Source: Candidatus Parvarchaeota archaeon
GTDB lineage: Archaea; Nanobdellota; Nanobdellia; Pacearchaeales; GW2011-AR1
Assembly (NCBI GenBank): GCA_004195435.1
Contig: PSPM01000023.1
Span: forward strand, 1 to 5,706
Reading direction: 5' to 3'
DNA length: 5,706 bases
Shown here: positions 1-4,978 of the stretch, one piece after another
Layout of the letters: each line of letters opens with the position of its first letter
Position numbering within the stretch: position 1 is the first letter of the stretch
Position numbers and translations under genes: made by a program
The notes under the pieces: model-generated
Databases searched by the model: none
The model's input: only the letters and a program-made list of their open reading frames with translations
Told to the model about the DNA's origin: nothing

Positions 1-1144
1 GCTCTGCCCCTGTTATTACAATAATTATCTCGAAAGTTTGCTCACTAAGGTGTGGAACAATCCACTCAACATAATCATAAATTCCGTCTTCATCTAAATC
101 TACCACATTTTCTACATCTACATATTTCCCTTCTTCCTTCCAAAATATCTTAACTTTCTCTTTATTTTTTATTGGAAGATCATCTGGAAGTTCTGTAAAT
201 GCCAAAACACTCTCATAGTGGACATCATCTGGGCCAACAATCTTCACTAATTTTCCTCTTTCTAAATCTTCCTCCAAAGCGTAAGGTGCAGGAGTATAAT
301 ATTCAATCTCAACCTCTTCTACATTTTTCTCAACCTCCAGAATAATTTCTTCCTTTTCATCGACAACAAATCCAGTAAACTTGAAAACATTCTTTAACCA
401 TTCAATAAACTCGTTCTTTTCCTTTATGTCTAATTCTAAACTAACAGCACCAGAAATAGATGAGTTTTCAAGAGCAAGATCAACTTCTTGCTCTTCAGTT
501 TCATTAGTTTGTATTTCTTCTGTTGGTTCTTCAATTGATTCTTCAGTTTCATTAATTATTATTTCCCCTATATTTTCTTCAACTTCTTGCTCTTCAGTTT
601 CATTAGTTTGTATTTCTTCTGTGGGTTCTTCAATTGATTCTTCAGTAACTTGTTCTTCTAAAATTTCTTCTTCTACTTTTTTGATAACATTAACCACTGA
701 AACATTTTCTGCTATATCTGGAACAGTTAAATTGTAGTCGGGAGAATTAAATAATTTTATATTTTTTCTCCATTTGACAGGTTTACCCAAAACAGCCCCA
801 TATTGAACTTCTTTAATTTCAATTCTAGACCCCTCTTCTGCATTTACAATTTCCCCTTCTTCAATAAAAGTACTTTCTTCTATTCTTTCTAAAGTCCCAT
901 TTTCAAAAACTTCTATTGAGCCAAGAGAAACTTTTGCAGTAATATTTTTTTCGGAATAAAAAGTAAAACCTACTCCTAGAATAATAAGGACTGCTAAAAT
1001 TATATACAAAAATCTAAATCCATTTTCTTTTTCTTCAGATCTCCCAAGATAAGTTGTTATAACTTGCCCATTAACTCTTTTAGTCTCATATAAGTATGGG
1101 CCATAACGTTTTCCATTCTTATAAGTATACTTTTTGTGCACCAC
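1..1144 (-). CDS. Large membrane-anchored acidic surface protein, DPANN type (C-terminus beyond window)
   Basis: The frame is open from GTG at 1144 to the left edge: 381 residues, no stop. An in-frame TGA at about 1214-1216 (minus strand) and no ATG below it leave GTG 1144, or the adjacent GTG 1141, as start. Layout: a basic, Tyr/Gly-rich head (residues 4-35) with NGKRYGPY at 10-17; one hydrophobic helix (about 45-63); a beta-like region; a Glu-rich stretch (about 158-222) with an internal duplication; then a second folded region containing VGPDDVHYE and ending in an EF-hand-like loop, D349-x-D351-x-D353-G-x-x-D357-x-x-E360, inside the block DYVEWIVPHLSEQTFEI. From memory, the head and the EWIVPHLS block recur in large DPANN surface or secreted proteins of unknown function. 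The short head before the helix suggests it is cytoplasmic and the rest outside (inference). A weak AAGG lies 14 nt before the start. It is not a predicted enzyme. Confidence 0.85.
   Translation of the reverse strand, partial: MVHKKYTYKNGKRYGPYLYETKRVNGQVITTYLGRSEEKENGFRFLYIILAVLIILGVGFTFYSEKNITAKVSLGSIEVFENGTLERIEESTFIEEGEIVNAEEGSRIEIKEVQYGAVLGKPVKWRKNIKLFNSPDYNLTVPDIAENVSVVNVIKKVEEEILEEQVTEESIEEPTEEIQTNETEEQEVEENIGEIIINETEESIEEPTEEIQTNETEEQEVDLALENSSISGAVSLELDIKEKNEFIEWLKNVFKFTGFVVDEKEEIILEVEKNVEEVEIEYYTPAPYALEEDLERGKLVKIVGPDDVHYESVLAFTELPDDLPIKNKEKVKIFWKEEGKYVDVENVVDLDEDGIYDYVEWIVPHLSEQTFEIIIVITGAE
480..646. repeat. Duplicated 68-bp segment with a 99-bp period inside the surface protein gene
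   Basis: Bases 480-547 and 579-646 are identical except for one position (T524 versus G623). The period is 99 bp, exactly 33 codons. On the coding (minus) strand the copies encode residues about 167-189 and 200-222, both reading TEESIEEPTEEIQTNETEEQ. The single difference is synonymous (Pro CCC/CCA). The 10 or so residues between copies contain another NETEE. This looks like a recent in-frame tandem duplication within an acidic linker. Confidence 0.9.
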
Positions 1145-1178
1145 TTTTTGTAAGAGAACCTTCTTTTTAGATAAAAAG

Positions 1179-1200
1179 TATAAAGTATTATTCTTTATAA
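1179..1200 (-). promoter_or_regulatory. Candidate TATA boxes for the surface protein gene
   Basis: Two TATA-like stretches precede the GTG start on the minus strand: TTATAAA (about 1200-1194) and TTTATA (1184-1179). The first would put transcription start near 1171 and leave a leader of about 27 nt that includes the weak AAGG (1162-1159). The second would leave a leader of only about 11 nt. I cannot choose between them from sequence alone. Confidence 0.4.
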
Positions 1201-1214
1201 GTATTATGTATCCT

Positions 1215-1236
1215 CAGAAAAAGAAAATAAAAATTT
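1215..1236 (-). terminator. T-rich archaeal-type terminator after the metallopeptidase
   Basis: Just past the TAG stop at 1247-1245, the minus strand carries TTTTTATTTTCTTTTTC without a clear hairpin. Archaeal RNA polymerase terminates on such U-tracts. It separates the metallopeptidase from the surface protein gene downstream. Confidence 0.4.
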
Positions 1237-1244
1237 CTCTTACA

Positions 1245-1622
1245 CTAAAAATCTGTTCTTTTTAAATTGAGAAATCTTTCATGCATTAATTCTACATTTT
1301 TATCACACACATAATCATGTTGTCTAAATCCTCCGCCAAAAGTTTTAGGAATGTGCATTAATTCATGAATTATTACCTTGTCCTGTTCTTCTTTATTTAA
1401 CTTATCAAATTTTTCTAAAAACTCTATGGTGTAAAATGCTCCAACCTCCATTCCTTTTTGCATTGCTTTTCCCAAAGTATGGACTCTGGCAATAGTTCTT
1501 CTACATCTAGAACCATAACTTCTCAAACATTTAACTCTATCAATCTTAATATGATTTATAAATAAAAGATTTACCATTTCCCTCATTCTCTCTTCCAAAT
1601 CTAAAGCAGATTCATATTTCAT
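1245..1622 (-). CDS. Putative zinc metallopeptidase (archaeal COG4900 / phage-metallopeptidase-like)
   Basis: A 125-residue soluble protein when read from ATG at 1622. The zinc-protease signature HELMH lies at residues 86-90, with the next conserved His at 102 in FGGGFRQHDYV as the likely third ligand. The order HELMHIPK-x-FGGG-x-x-x-H matches what I recall of a small archaeal family of predicted metallopeptidases (COG4900, akin to the PF18894 phage metallopeptidases); its substrates are unknown. The N-terminal half has the family pattern Y-x-x-A-x-D and LRSYGSRCRRTIARVH (33-48). The frame also opens further upstream at TTG 1655 (136 residues). I prefer ATG 1622 because family members, as I recall them, begin near this point, because GAGGA (1640-1636) precedes it, if at a long 13-nt spacing, and because a TATA box at 1670-1662 would start transcription near 1640, inside the longer version. 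It lies just behind the GTPase gene. No signal peptide is visible, so it is probably cytoplasmic. Confidence 0.85.
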   Translation of the reverse strand: MKYESALDLEERMREMVNLLFINHIKIDRVKCLRSYGSRCRRTIARVHTLGKAMQKGMEVGAFYTIEFLEKFDKLNKEEQDKVIIHELMHIPKTFGGGFRQHDYVCDKNVELMHERFLNLKRTDF

Positions 1623-1661
1623 TTTCTTTTTTATTTCCTCTTGAAAGAATGACAAATTAAT

Positions 1662-1670
1662 ATTTATAAA
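1662..1670 (-). promoter_or_regulatory. TATA box for the metallopeptidase gene
   Basis: On the minus strand TTTATAAAT (1670-1662) abuts the TAA stop of the upstream GTPase gene. Its centre is about 26 nt before 1640, where the sequence AGAGGAAAT begins. This predicts a short leader of about 18 nt before ATG 1622 and argues against the TTG at 1655. Read-through from the GTPase gene remains possible. Confidence 0.5.
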
Positions 1671-2846
1671 TTACTTGGTCATTATTTCCAAACCATCCAA
1701 ATGTTTCAACTTATAGTCTTTACCAACAGCTCTTTTAGTTCGAATATCAATTGCTTTAATAAAATTCTTTCCGATATCCGTATGTAATTTATAGGCAAAA
1801 TCCAAAGCAGTCGACCCATTCTTCATTAAAAAACAATCTGGGAGTACATTTCCATTTGAGTCTTCCAATTTAGAACCTGCTGGAAAGATAGCTATATAAT
1901 CTAATATTTCCAAAACAATTTTATTCAATACATTCTGAACTCCTGTGTTATCAAATTCTTCTAAAGTTTTTTTTATTGAGTTTAATCCCTCTTTTTGTTT
2001 TTCATCAAGATCTCCTTTAATTTCAAAAGAAGAATTTCCAGAGACATAATCTATAAGTTTGGCTTTATCTGCTTGTCTAAGACTTAGTTCCCCTTCAGCA
2101 AAACAAGAAATCATTGGATAGTCAAATTCTTTTTTTAGTCTTTCAAAGTTTTCTTTTCCTTTGGGCCTATCAATCTTATTAGCAGCTATCACCATAGGTT
2201 TAGTACTTTTTCTTAAAGCTCTTGCAAATTTCATTAATTCTTCATCATCCCACTTACCAGCATCAGAAACATCAAAACTTTCTTTCAAAATAACATGTTT
2301 GATATCTTCTTCATTAATCTTTAAACCTGAAAATTGTTTGGCAACGGCTTCCGAGAATTCTATTTTTTGAACTTCTATATTTCTATTAAGGTTTTTCCAA
2401 GCTCTCTTGAATATTCCTAAATACCATAGATCTAATTCTGATTCAATCATTTTGATATCCTTTCCTGGATAATAGTCCTTAGAAGGTTTTCCTTCTGAGT
2501 CGGTTTCTCCAGAAACATCAATAACATGAATTAATGCATCTGCAGCAGTAAGATCATCTAAAAATTGATTCCCTAATCCTTTTCCTTCGCTAGCACCTTC
2601 CACCAAACCGGCAACATCAAGTATCTCAAAAGGAACAAATCTCCAATCATTTTTCACAAAACCTTCTCTAGGATTAGAAGTTTTACCAAATTCATTTGCT
2701 AAATCCTTTATTTTCACATAAGCCATTGCATGATTTGGTTTAATAGTTGCGAAAGGATAGTTAGCGATTAAAACATCTGATAGAGTCGCAGCTTTAAAAA
2801 AAGTCGATTTTCCAACGTTCGGCTTGCCAACAATTCCAATTAACAT
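1671..2846 (-). CDS. ychF: Obg-family GTPase with TGS domain (YchF/Ygr210-like)
   Basis: A 391-residue P-loop GTPase, the usual length for the archaeal member of this family. Visible motifs: G1 GKPNVGKST at residues 7-15; the G2 Thr in PFATIKPN (31-38); G3 DVAGL at 77-81, followed by the Obg-family EGASEGKGLGNQFL; G4 NKID at 223-226; a G5-like SCFAE at 247-251; and a C-terminal TGS domain (about 317-390) with ALDFAYKLHTDIGKNF. Bacterial YchF and human OLA1 have a changed G4 (NxxE) and prefer ATP. The intact NKxD here predicts GTP binding and points to the archaeal/fungal Ygr210 branch, although databases often label such proteins YchF. Family members associate with ribosomes; the exact role is unsettled. 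Start ATG 2846 has no Shine-Dalgarno and sits about 25 nt below a TATA box, so the mRNA is probably leaderless. The gene is divergent from tRNA-Ile. Confidence 0.93.
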   Translation of the reverse strand: MLIGIVGKPNVGKSTFFKAATLSDVLIANYPFATIKPNHAMAYVKIKDLANEFGKTSNPREGFVKNDWRFVPFEILDVAGLVEGASEGKGLGNQFLDDLTAADALIHVIDVSGETDSEGKPSKDYYPGKDIKMIESELDLWYLGIFKRAWKNLNRNIEVQKIEFSEAVAKQFSGLKINEEDIKHVILKESFDVSDAGKWDDEELMKFARALRKSTKPMVIAANKIDRPKGKENFERLKKEFDYPMISCFAEGELSLRQADKAKLIDYVSGNSSFEIKGDLDEKQKEGLNSIKKTLEEFDNTGVQNVLNKIVLEILDYIAIFPAGSKLEDSNGNVLPDCFLMKNGSTALDFAYKLHTDIGKNFIKAIDIRTKRAVGKDYKLKHLDGLEIMTK

Positions 2847-2866
2847 GAATTATTTTAAAAAATAAG

Positions 2867-2876
2867 TTTTAAATAT
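2867..2876. promoter_or_regulatory. Symmetric TATA box shared by the GTPase gene (-) and tRNA-Ile (+)
   Basis: TTTTAAATAT (ATATTTAAAA on the other strand) contains the palindrome TTTAAA centred at 2870.5. It is 24-25 nt from the GTPase ATG (2846) and 28-29 nt from the first base of the tRNA (2899), both compatible with archaeal TATA-to-start spacing. No other good TATA box lies in the 52-nt spacer, so one element probably serves both directions. Confidence 0.6.
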
Positions 2877-2898
2877 GTTCCTAAGTTACTTTTTATAG

Positions 2899-3034
2899 GA
2901 TCCTGTAGCTCAGCCTGGTTTAGAGCGCCGGTCTTATATGACAAGAGCTCGTTAGAGTTTTTGCGATTCGAGAATCTCGAAATTCCTTTGTCGAGGAAAG
3001 CCGGAGGTCCGGAGTTCAAATCTCCGCAGGATCA
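2899..3034 (+). tRNA. tRNA-Ile (anticodon UAU) with a 60-nt intron
   Basis: The full cloverleaf can be folded. Acceptor GATCCTG (2899-2905) pairs with CAGGATC (3027-3033), all seven pairs Watson-Crick. D stem is GCTC/GAGC (2908-2911, 2923-2926). Anticodon stem is CCGGT/GCCGG (2928-2932, 3000-3004). T stem is CGGAG/CTCCG (3010-3014, 3022-3026) with loop TTCAAAT. The discriminator is A3034 and no CCA is encoded. The spliced anticodon loop reads CTTATAA, anticodon TAT at 2935-2937, which would decode AUA as isoleucine. The loop matches the usual tRNA-Ile form CTGATAA except at base 34. The mature exons total 76 nt. A membrane protein gene starts 9 nt after the 3' end, so the primary transcript is probably longer than the tRNA. 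Confidence 0.9.
2939..2998 (+). other. Archaeal tRNA intron with bulge-helix-bulge splice sites
   Basis: The intron interrupts the loop between positions 37 (A2938) and 38 (A2999), the canonical archaeal site. GACAA (2940-2944) pairs with TTGTC (2988-2992) as the inner helix. The central helix is CTTA (2933-2936) against GAGG (2993-2996): C-G, U-G, U-A and one A-G mismatch. The two three-base bulges are TA^T (2937-2939) and AA^A (2997-2999), each cut after its second base. A hairpin TTCGAG-AAT-CTCGAA (2967-2981) fills the middle. No open reading frame is present in it. Confidence 0.85.
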
Positions 3035-3043
3035 TACAAAAAA

Positions 3044-3370
3044 ATGCCTATGAAAAAGAAAAATAATAGGAAAATAATCTCGCTTTTAGTAGTTTTACTA
3101 TCAATAGTTGGAGTTTTAACTTCCTTAATATTTTGTAAAAAAGATAAATATATCATGTTCTATACAAAACAAAGCTTAGGCTTATTTGTCATGGAAGTAG
3201 CCATTTCATTAATAACAAAGTTAGATCTAATTTTATTTGAAGTTGTAATCTCTCCATTATTATGGATTTTATTTTTAATCTTAATTGTTATGACTTGTCT
3301 TAATGCTATATCTGGTAAAGAGAAAAAAACATTACTTATCGGAGAATATTTTGACAAAATAAATCTATAA
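3044..3370 (+). CDS. Small DUF4870/Tic20-like membrane protein
   Basis: A 108-residue protein with a very basic N-terminus (MPMKKKNNRK) and about three membrane segments (roughly residues 11-30, 46-68 and 70-88). The order KDKYIMFYTKQSLGLF (33-48) and, after the last helix, NAISGKEKKTLLIGEYFDK (87-105) matches the pattern I recall for DUF4870/COG4818-type small membrane proteins, in which a charged xxHAKQAL-like motif precedes helix 2 and a short Gly-rich tail ends the protein. The function of that family is unknown; the name comes from a distant resemblance to Tic20. The gene begins 9 nt behind tRNA-Ile, too close for its own TATA box outside the tRNA, and has no Shine-Dalgarno. An alternative ATG at 3050 would shorten it by two residues. 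Its TAA abuts the stop of the convergent methyltransferase gene. Confidence 0.75.
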   Translation: MPMKKKNNRKIISLLVVLLSIVGVLTSLIFCKKDKYIMFYTKQSLGLFVMEVAISLITKLDLILFEVVISPLLWILFLILIVMTCLNAISGKEKKTLLIGEYFDKINL

Positions 3371-4315
3371 TTATTTTTTACAAAAAACTAAAACATAACC
3401 ACCAGTTTTGTCTTCTTTTATTTCAAGATCTGAAAAATAAAGTTTACAAAATTTCTCAAACTCTTCTGAATAATATTTATACAAAGTAGCAGTTAATATT
3501 TCATCCCCTTTTTTAAAATCAACTTTCAAATTTTCACTATTAACAGTTTTATCTATTTTTATTTTATAAAACATTTCGACCCTATCATTTGCGAATCTAG
3601 CATCATATTCTACTTCTTTCTCATTAAATCCTAGATTTTTTATTAAATTAAAAAACCATTTATTGAAAATATCTTCCTTATAAGTTTTTAAGGAAACTAA
3701 TCTTTCACCTTTTCTAACTCCATTTCCAATTAGTAAAAAATCACCTTTATTCATATCTTTACTTAATTGAAAAAGATAATCATTTATTTCATAACTTGCC
3801 AAAATAGATCCAAGCAATAATACTGCATTTTTTTTGAATGTACCTAATTTTAATTCTTTAGTAAGTTTATTCAAAGTTGAACCCTTACAATCTGAAATAA
3901 TTGGTTTATATTCTACAACATTTTTCAAGTTAGCTTTTTTTACATTTTTAACTGCAAGGTTAGTTAAATAATCACAAGAATTAATTGGGACATATCTTAT
4001 TTTAACTTCTGGGTTTAAGCTCTTTATGAATTCAACCGCTTTAGATCCATCTCCGCAACAAATATCTATTAAATTAAAAGATTCCTTTGCTAAAGTATCT
4101 GATAAAATATTAGCATTTTTTTTGATTAAAGAAATTTCTGTACCCAATATATGAGTTTTATACCTATCAAAATTTCTCAAACCCATAAATCCTTTAGCCA
4201 TTTCTTCATTTATGTATAAAAATTTACGAGAAGCTATGTCCCACACCCTATTAGGGCCAAAGTTCTCATGACCATTTTTTATTAATTCCTTAAGAAGTAT
4301 TGTTTTCATATCCAT
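3371..4315 (-). CDS. SAM-dependent methyltransferase, EgtD-like (Methyltransf_33 family)
   Basis: A 314-residue soluble protein. The SAM-binding motif I is LIDICCGDGSKA (82-93). Then come IRYVPINSCDYL (106-117, where EgtD proteins have the next acidic/dipole segment), LLLGSILASYE (166-176), DFLLIGNGVRKG (192-203) and, near the end, GDEILTATLYKYYSEEF (270-286). This order and the length near 320 residues fit the histidine-specific methyltransferase fold (PF10017), whose best known member, EgtD, trimethylates histidine for ergothioneine. The N-terminal region (about 29-62), where EgtD has a PEYYxTRxE motif, is diverged here (GLRNFDRYKTHILGTE), so the substrate may differ. No ergothioneine partner genes are nearby. 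Start ATG 4315 has no Shine-Dalgarno; an ATG two codons downstream is possible. The gene is divergent from tRNA-Glu and its stop touches that of the upstream convergent gene. Confidence 0.8.
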   Translation of the reverse strand: MDMKTILLKELIKNGHENFGPNRVWDIASRKFLYINEEMAKGFMGLRNFDRYKTHILGTEISLIKKNANILSDTLAKESFNLIDICCGDGSKAVEFIKSLNPEVKIRYVPINSCDYLTNLAVKNVKKANLKNVVEYKPIISDCKGSTLNKLTKELKLGTFKKNAVLLLGSILASYEINDYLFQLSKDMNKGDFLLIGNGVRKGERLVSLKTYKEDIFNKWFFNLIKNLGFNEKEVEYDARFANDRVEMFYKIKIDKTVNSENLKVDFKKGDEILTATLYKYYSEEFEKFCKLYFSDLEIKEDKTGGYVLVFCKK

Positions 4316-4336
4316 AAAAATTTAAGAAATCTTGGG

Positions 4337-4345
4337 TTTTTATTA
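4337..4345 (-). promoter_or_regulatory. Weak TATA box for the methyltransferase gene
   Basis: TAATAAAAA on the minus strand is centred about 26 nt before the ATG at 4315, consistent with a leaderless transcript. The match to the TATA consensus is modest. Confidence 0.4.
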
Positions 4346-4380
4346 TTTCCTATTTTGATTTGCCCCAAAAGGATAGTAAC

Positions 4381-4388
4381 TTTTAAAA
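4381..4388 (+). promoter_or_regulatory. TATA box for tRNA-Glu
   Basis: The palindrome TTTTAAAA is centred about 28 nt before the first base of the tRNA at 4413, the normal archaeal distance. Confidence 0.6.
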
Positions 4389-4412
4389 GGACAAATTATC
4401 ATATGATTTTAT

Positions 4413-4485
4413 GCCCTTGTAGTCTAGTGGTCAAGGATATCGCCCTTTCGCGGCGAAGACCCGGGTTCGACTCCCGGCAGGGGCA
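4413..4485 (+). tRNA. tRNA-Glu (anticodon UUC)
   Basis: A complete 73-nt cloverleaf without intron. Acceptor GCCCTTG pairs with CAGGGGC (4478-4484) with one G-U pair. The anticodon stem TCGCC/GGCGA (4440-4444, 4452-4456) encloses the loop CTTTCGC with anticodon TTC at 4447-4449, decoding GAA/GAG. The T stem is CCGGG/CCCGG with loop TTCGACT. The discriminator is A4485 and no CCA is encoded. Confidence 0.97.
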
Positions 4486-4490
4486 TTTTT
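4486..4490 (+). terminator. Oligo-T terminator of tRNA-Glu
   Basis: Five T residues follow directly after the discriminator base, as is usual for archaeal tRNA genes. They are 11 nt from the stop codon of the convergent minus-strand gene. Confidence 0.5.
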
Positions 4491-4501
4491 ATACTCAATT
4501 T

Positions 4502-4933
4502 TTAAAGATAATATCTTGTATTAATCGAAAACTCATCATGGCTCTCTTTTGAAATAAATTCTAACATTTTGTAACAGTATACTTTGTCATTTAAAACAAT
4601 TATAGTCTTTGGATTTTTATCATCATAATCTCTTTTTGCCATTGGTTTTTGATTAATTCCCACGCTCTTCAATAAATCTCTAGCTTCAGAAGAATCAACA
4701 TTATTCTTTGTAACAATTGTATGATATAAGCTATTTCCCTTTAATATCGGGGGGCTATCGTGGGAATAAACGTCAATAACCTTGCTATGCCTTCTTAATT
4801 CGAATAATTTTCCCCAATAAATAAAAGAATCAACACTTAAGTCAAAGCCTTTTTCATCTAGAGATTTTAATAAAACATCCAATCCCCAGTTTTTCCTTCC
4901 CAGATCCCTACCATTTAATTCTTTAGAAAACAT
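4502..4933 (-). CDS. Unrecognised 143-residue soluble protein
   Basis: I do not recognise this family. The protein is highly charged with roughly balanced acidic and basic residues, and has no signal peptide, no membrane helix and one cysteine (C120), so it is unlikely to bind a metal through Cys. The N-terminal half (about 1-56) reads like two amphipathic helices around SLDEKGFDLSVDSFIYWG. Residues 56-75 hold YSHDSPPILKGNSLYHTIVT. A polar linker (96-108) precedes a likely beta hairpin KTIIVLNDKVYCYKML (109-124). A real gene is supported by amino-acid composition, the clean fit between flanking genes, and a TATA box 26 nt before ATG 4933 (probably leaderless). Its stop is 16 nt from the end of convergent tRNA-Glu, and the rhomboid gene lies upstream on the same strand. 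Confidence 0.75.
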   Translation of the reverse strand: MFSKELNGRDLGRKNWGLDVLLKSLDEKGFDLSVDSFIYWGKLFELRRHSKVIDVYSHDSPPILKGNSLYHTIVTKNNVDSSEARDLLKSVGINQKPMAKRDYDDKNPKTIIVLNDKVYCYKMLEFISKESHDEFSINTRYYL

Positions 4934-4954
4934 AGAAATAAGTCAAAAATGGAG

Positions 4955-4963
4955 TATAAAAAT
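4955..4963 (-). promoter_or_regulatory. TATA box for the 143-residue protein gene
   Basis: ATTTTTATA on the minus strand is centred about 26 nt before ATG 4933. It lies between this gene and the stop of the rhomboid gene at 4979, so the small gene can be transcribed on its own. Confidence 0.5.
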
Positions 4964-4978
4964 ATTTATGTGAATTAA

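Noticed and set aside
480..646. Possible CRISPR-like repeat
   Set aside because: There are only two copies, the spacing is a whole number of codons, and the sequence is coding with a synonymous difference, so it is a protein-level duplication.
381..737. Plus-strand open frame of 118 codons, Ser/Thr-rich
   Set aside because: It is antisense to the Glu-rich part of the surface protein gene; the Ser-rich composition is what reverse-complemented GAA codons produce, and the minus-strand frame is far longer with recognisable blocks.
1623..1655. TTG start giving an 11-residue longer metallopeptidase
   Set aside because: There is no Shine-Dalgarno before it, the TATA box would lie only about 11 nt upstream, and the family pattern begins after the ATG at 1622. 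It cannot be fully excluded if the gene is read through from the GTPase gene.
2161..2370. Plus-strand hydrophobic open frame of 69 codons
   Set aside because: It is antisense to the G4 region of the GTPase gene and has no promoter or family resemblance.
3160..3357. Minus-strand open frame inside the small membrane protein gene
   Set aside because: It is antisense to the plus-strand frame, which has a coherent set of membrane helices and a family-like motif order.
4355..4552. Plus-strand open frame of 65 codons
   Set aside because: It runs straight through the tRNA-Glu gene and into the 3' end of a convergent gene; its middle is simply translated tRNA sequence.
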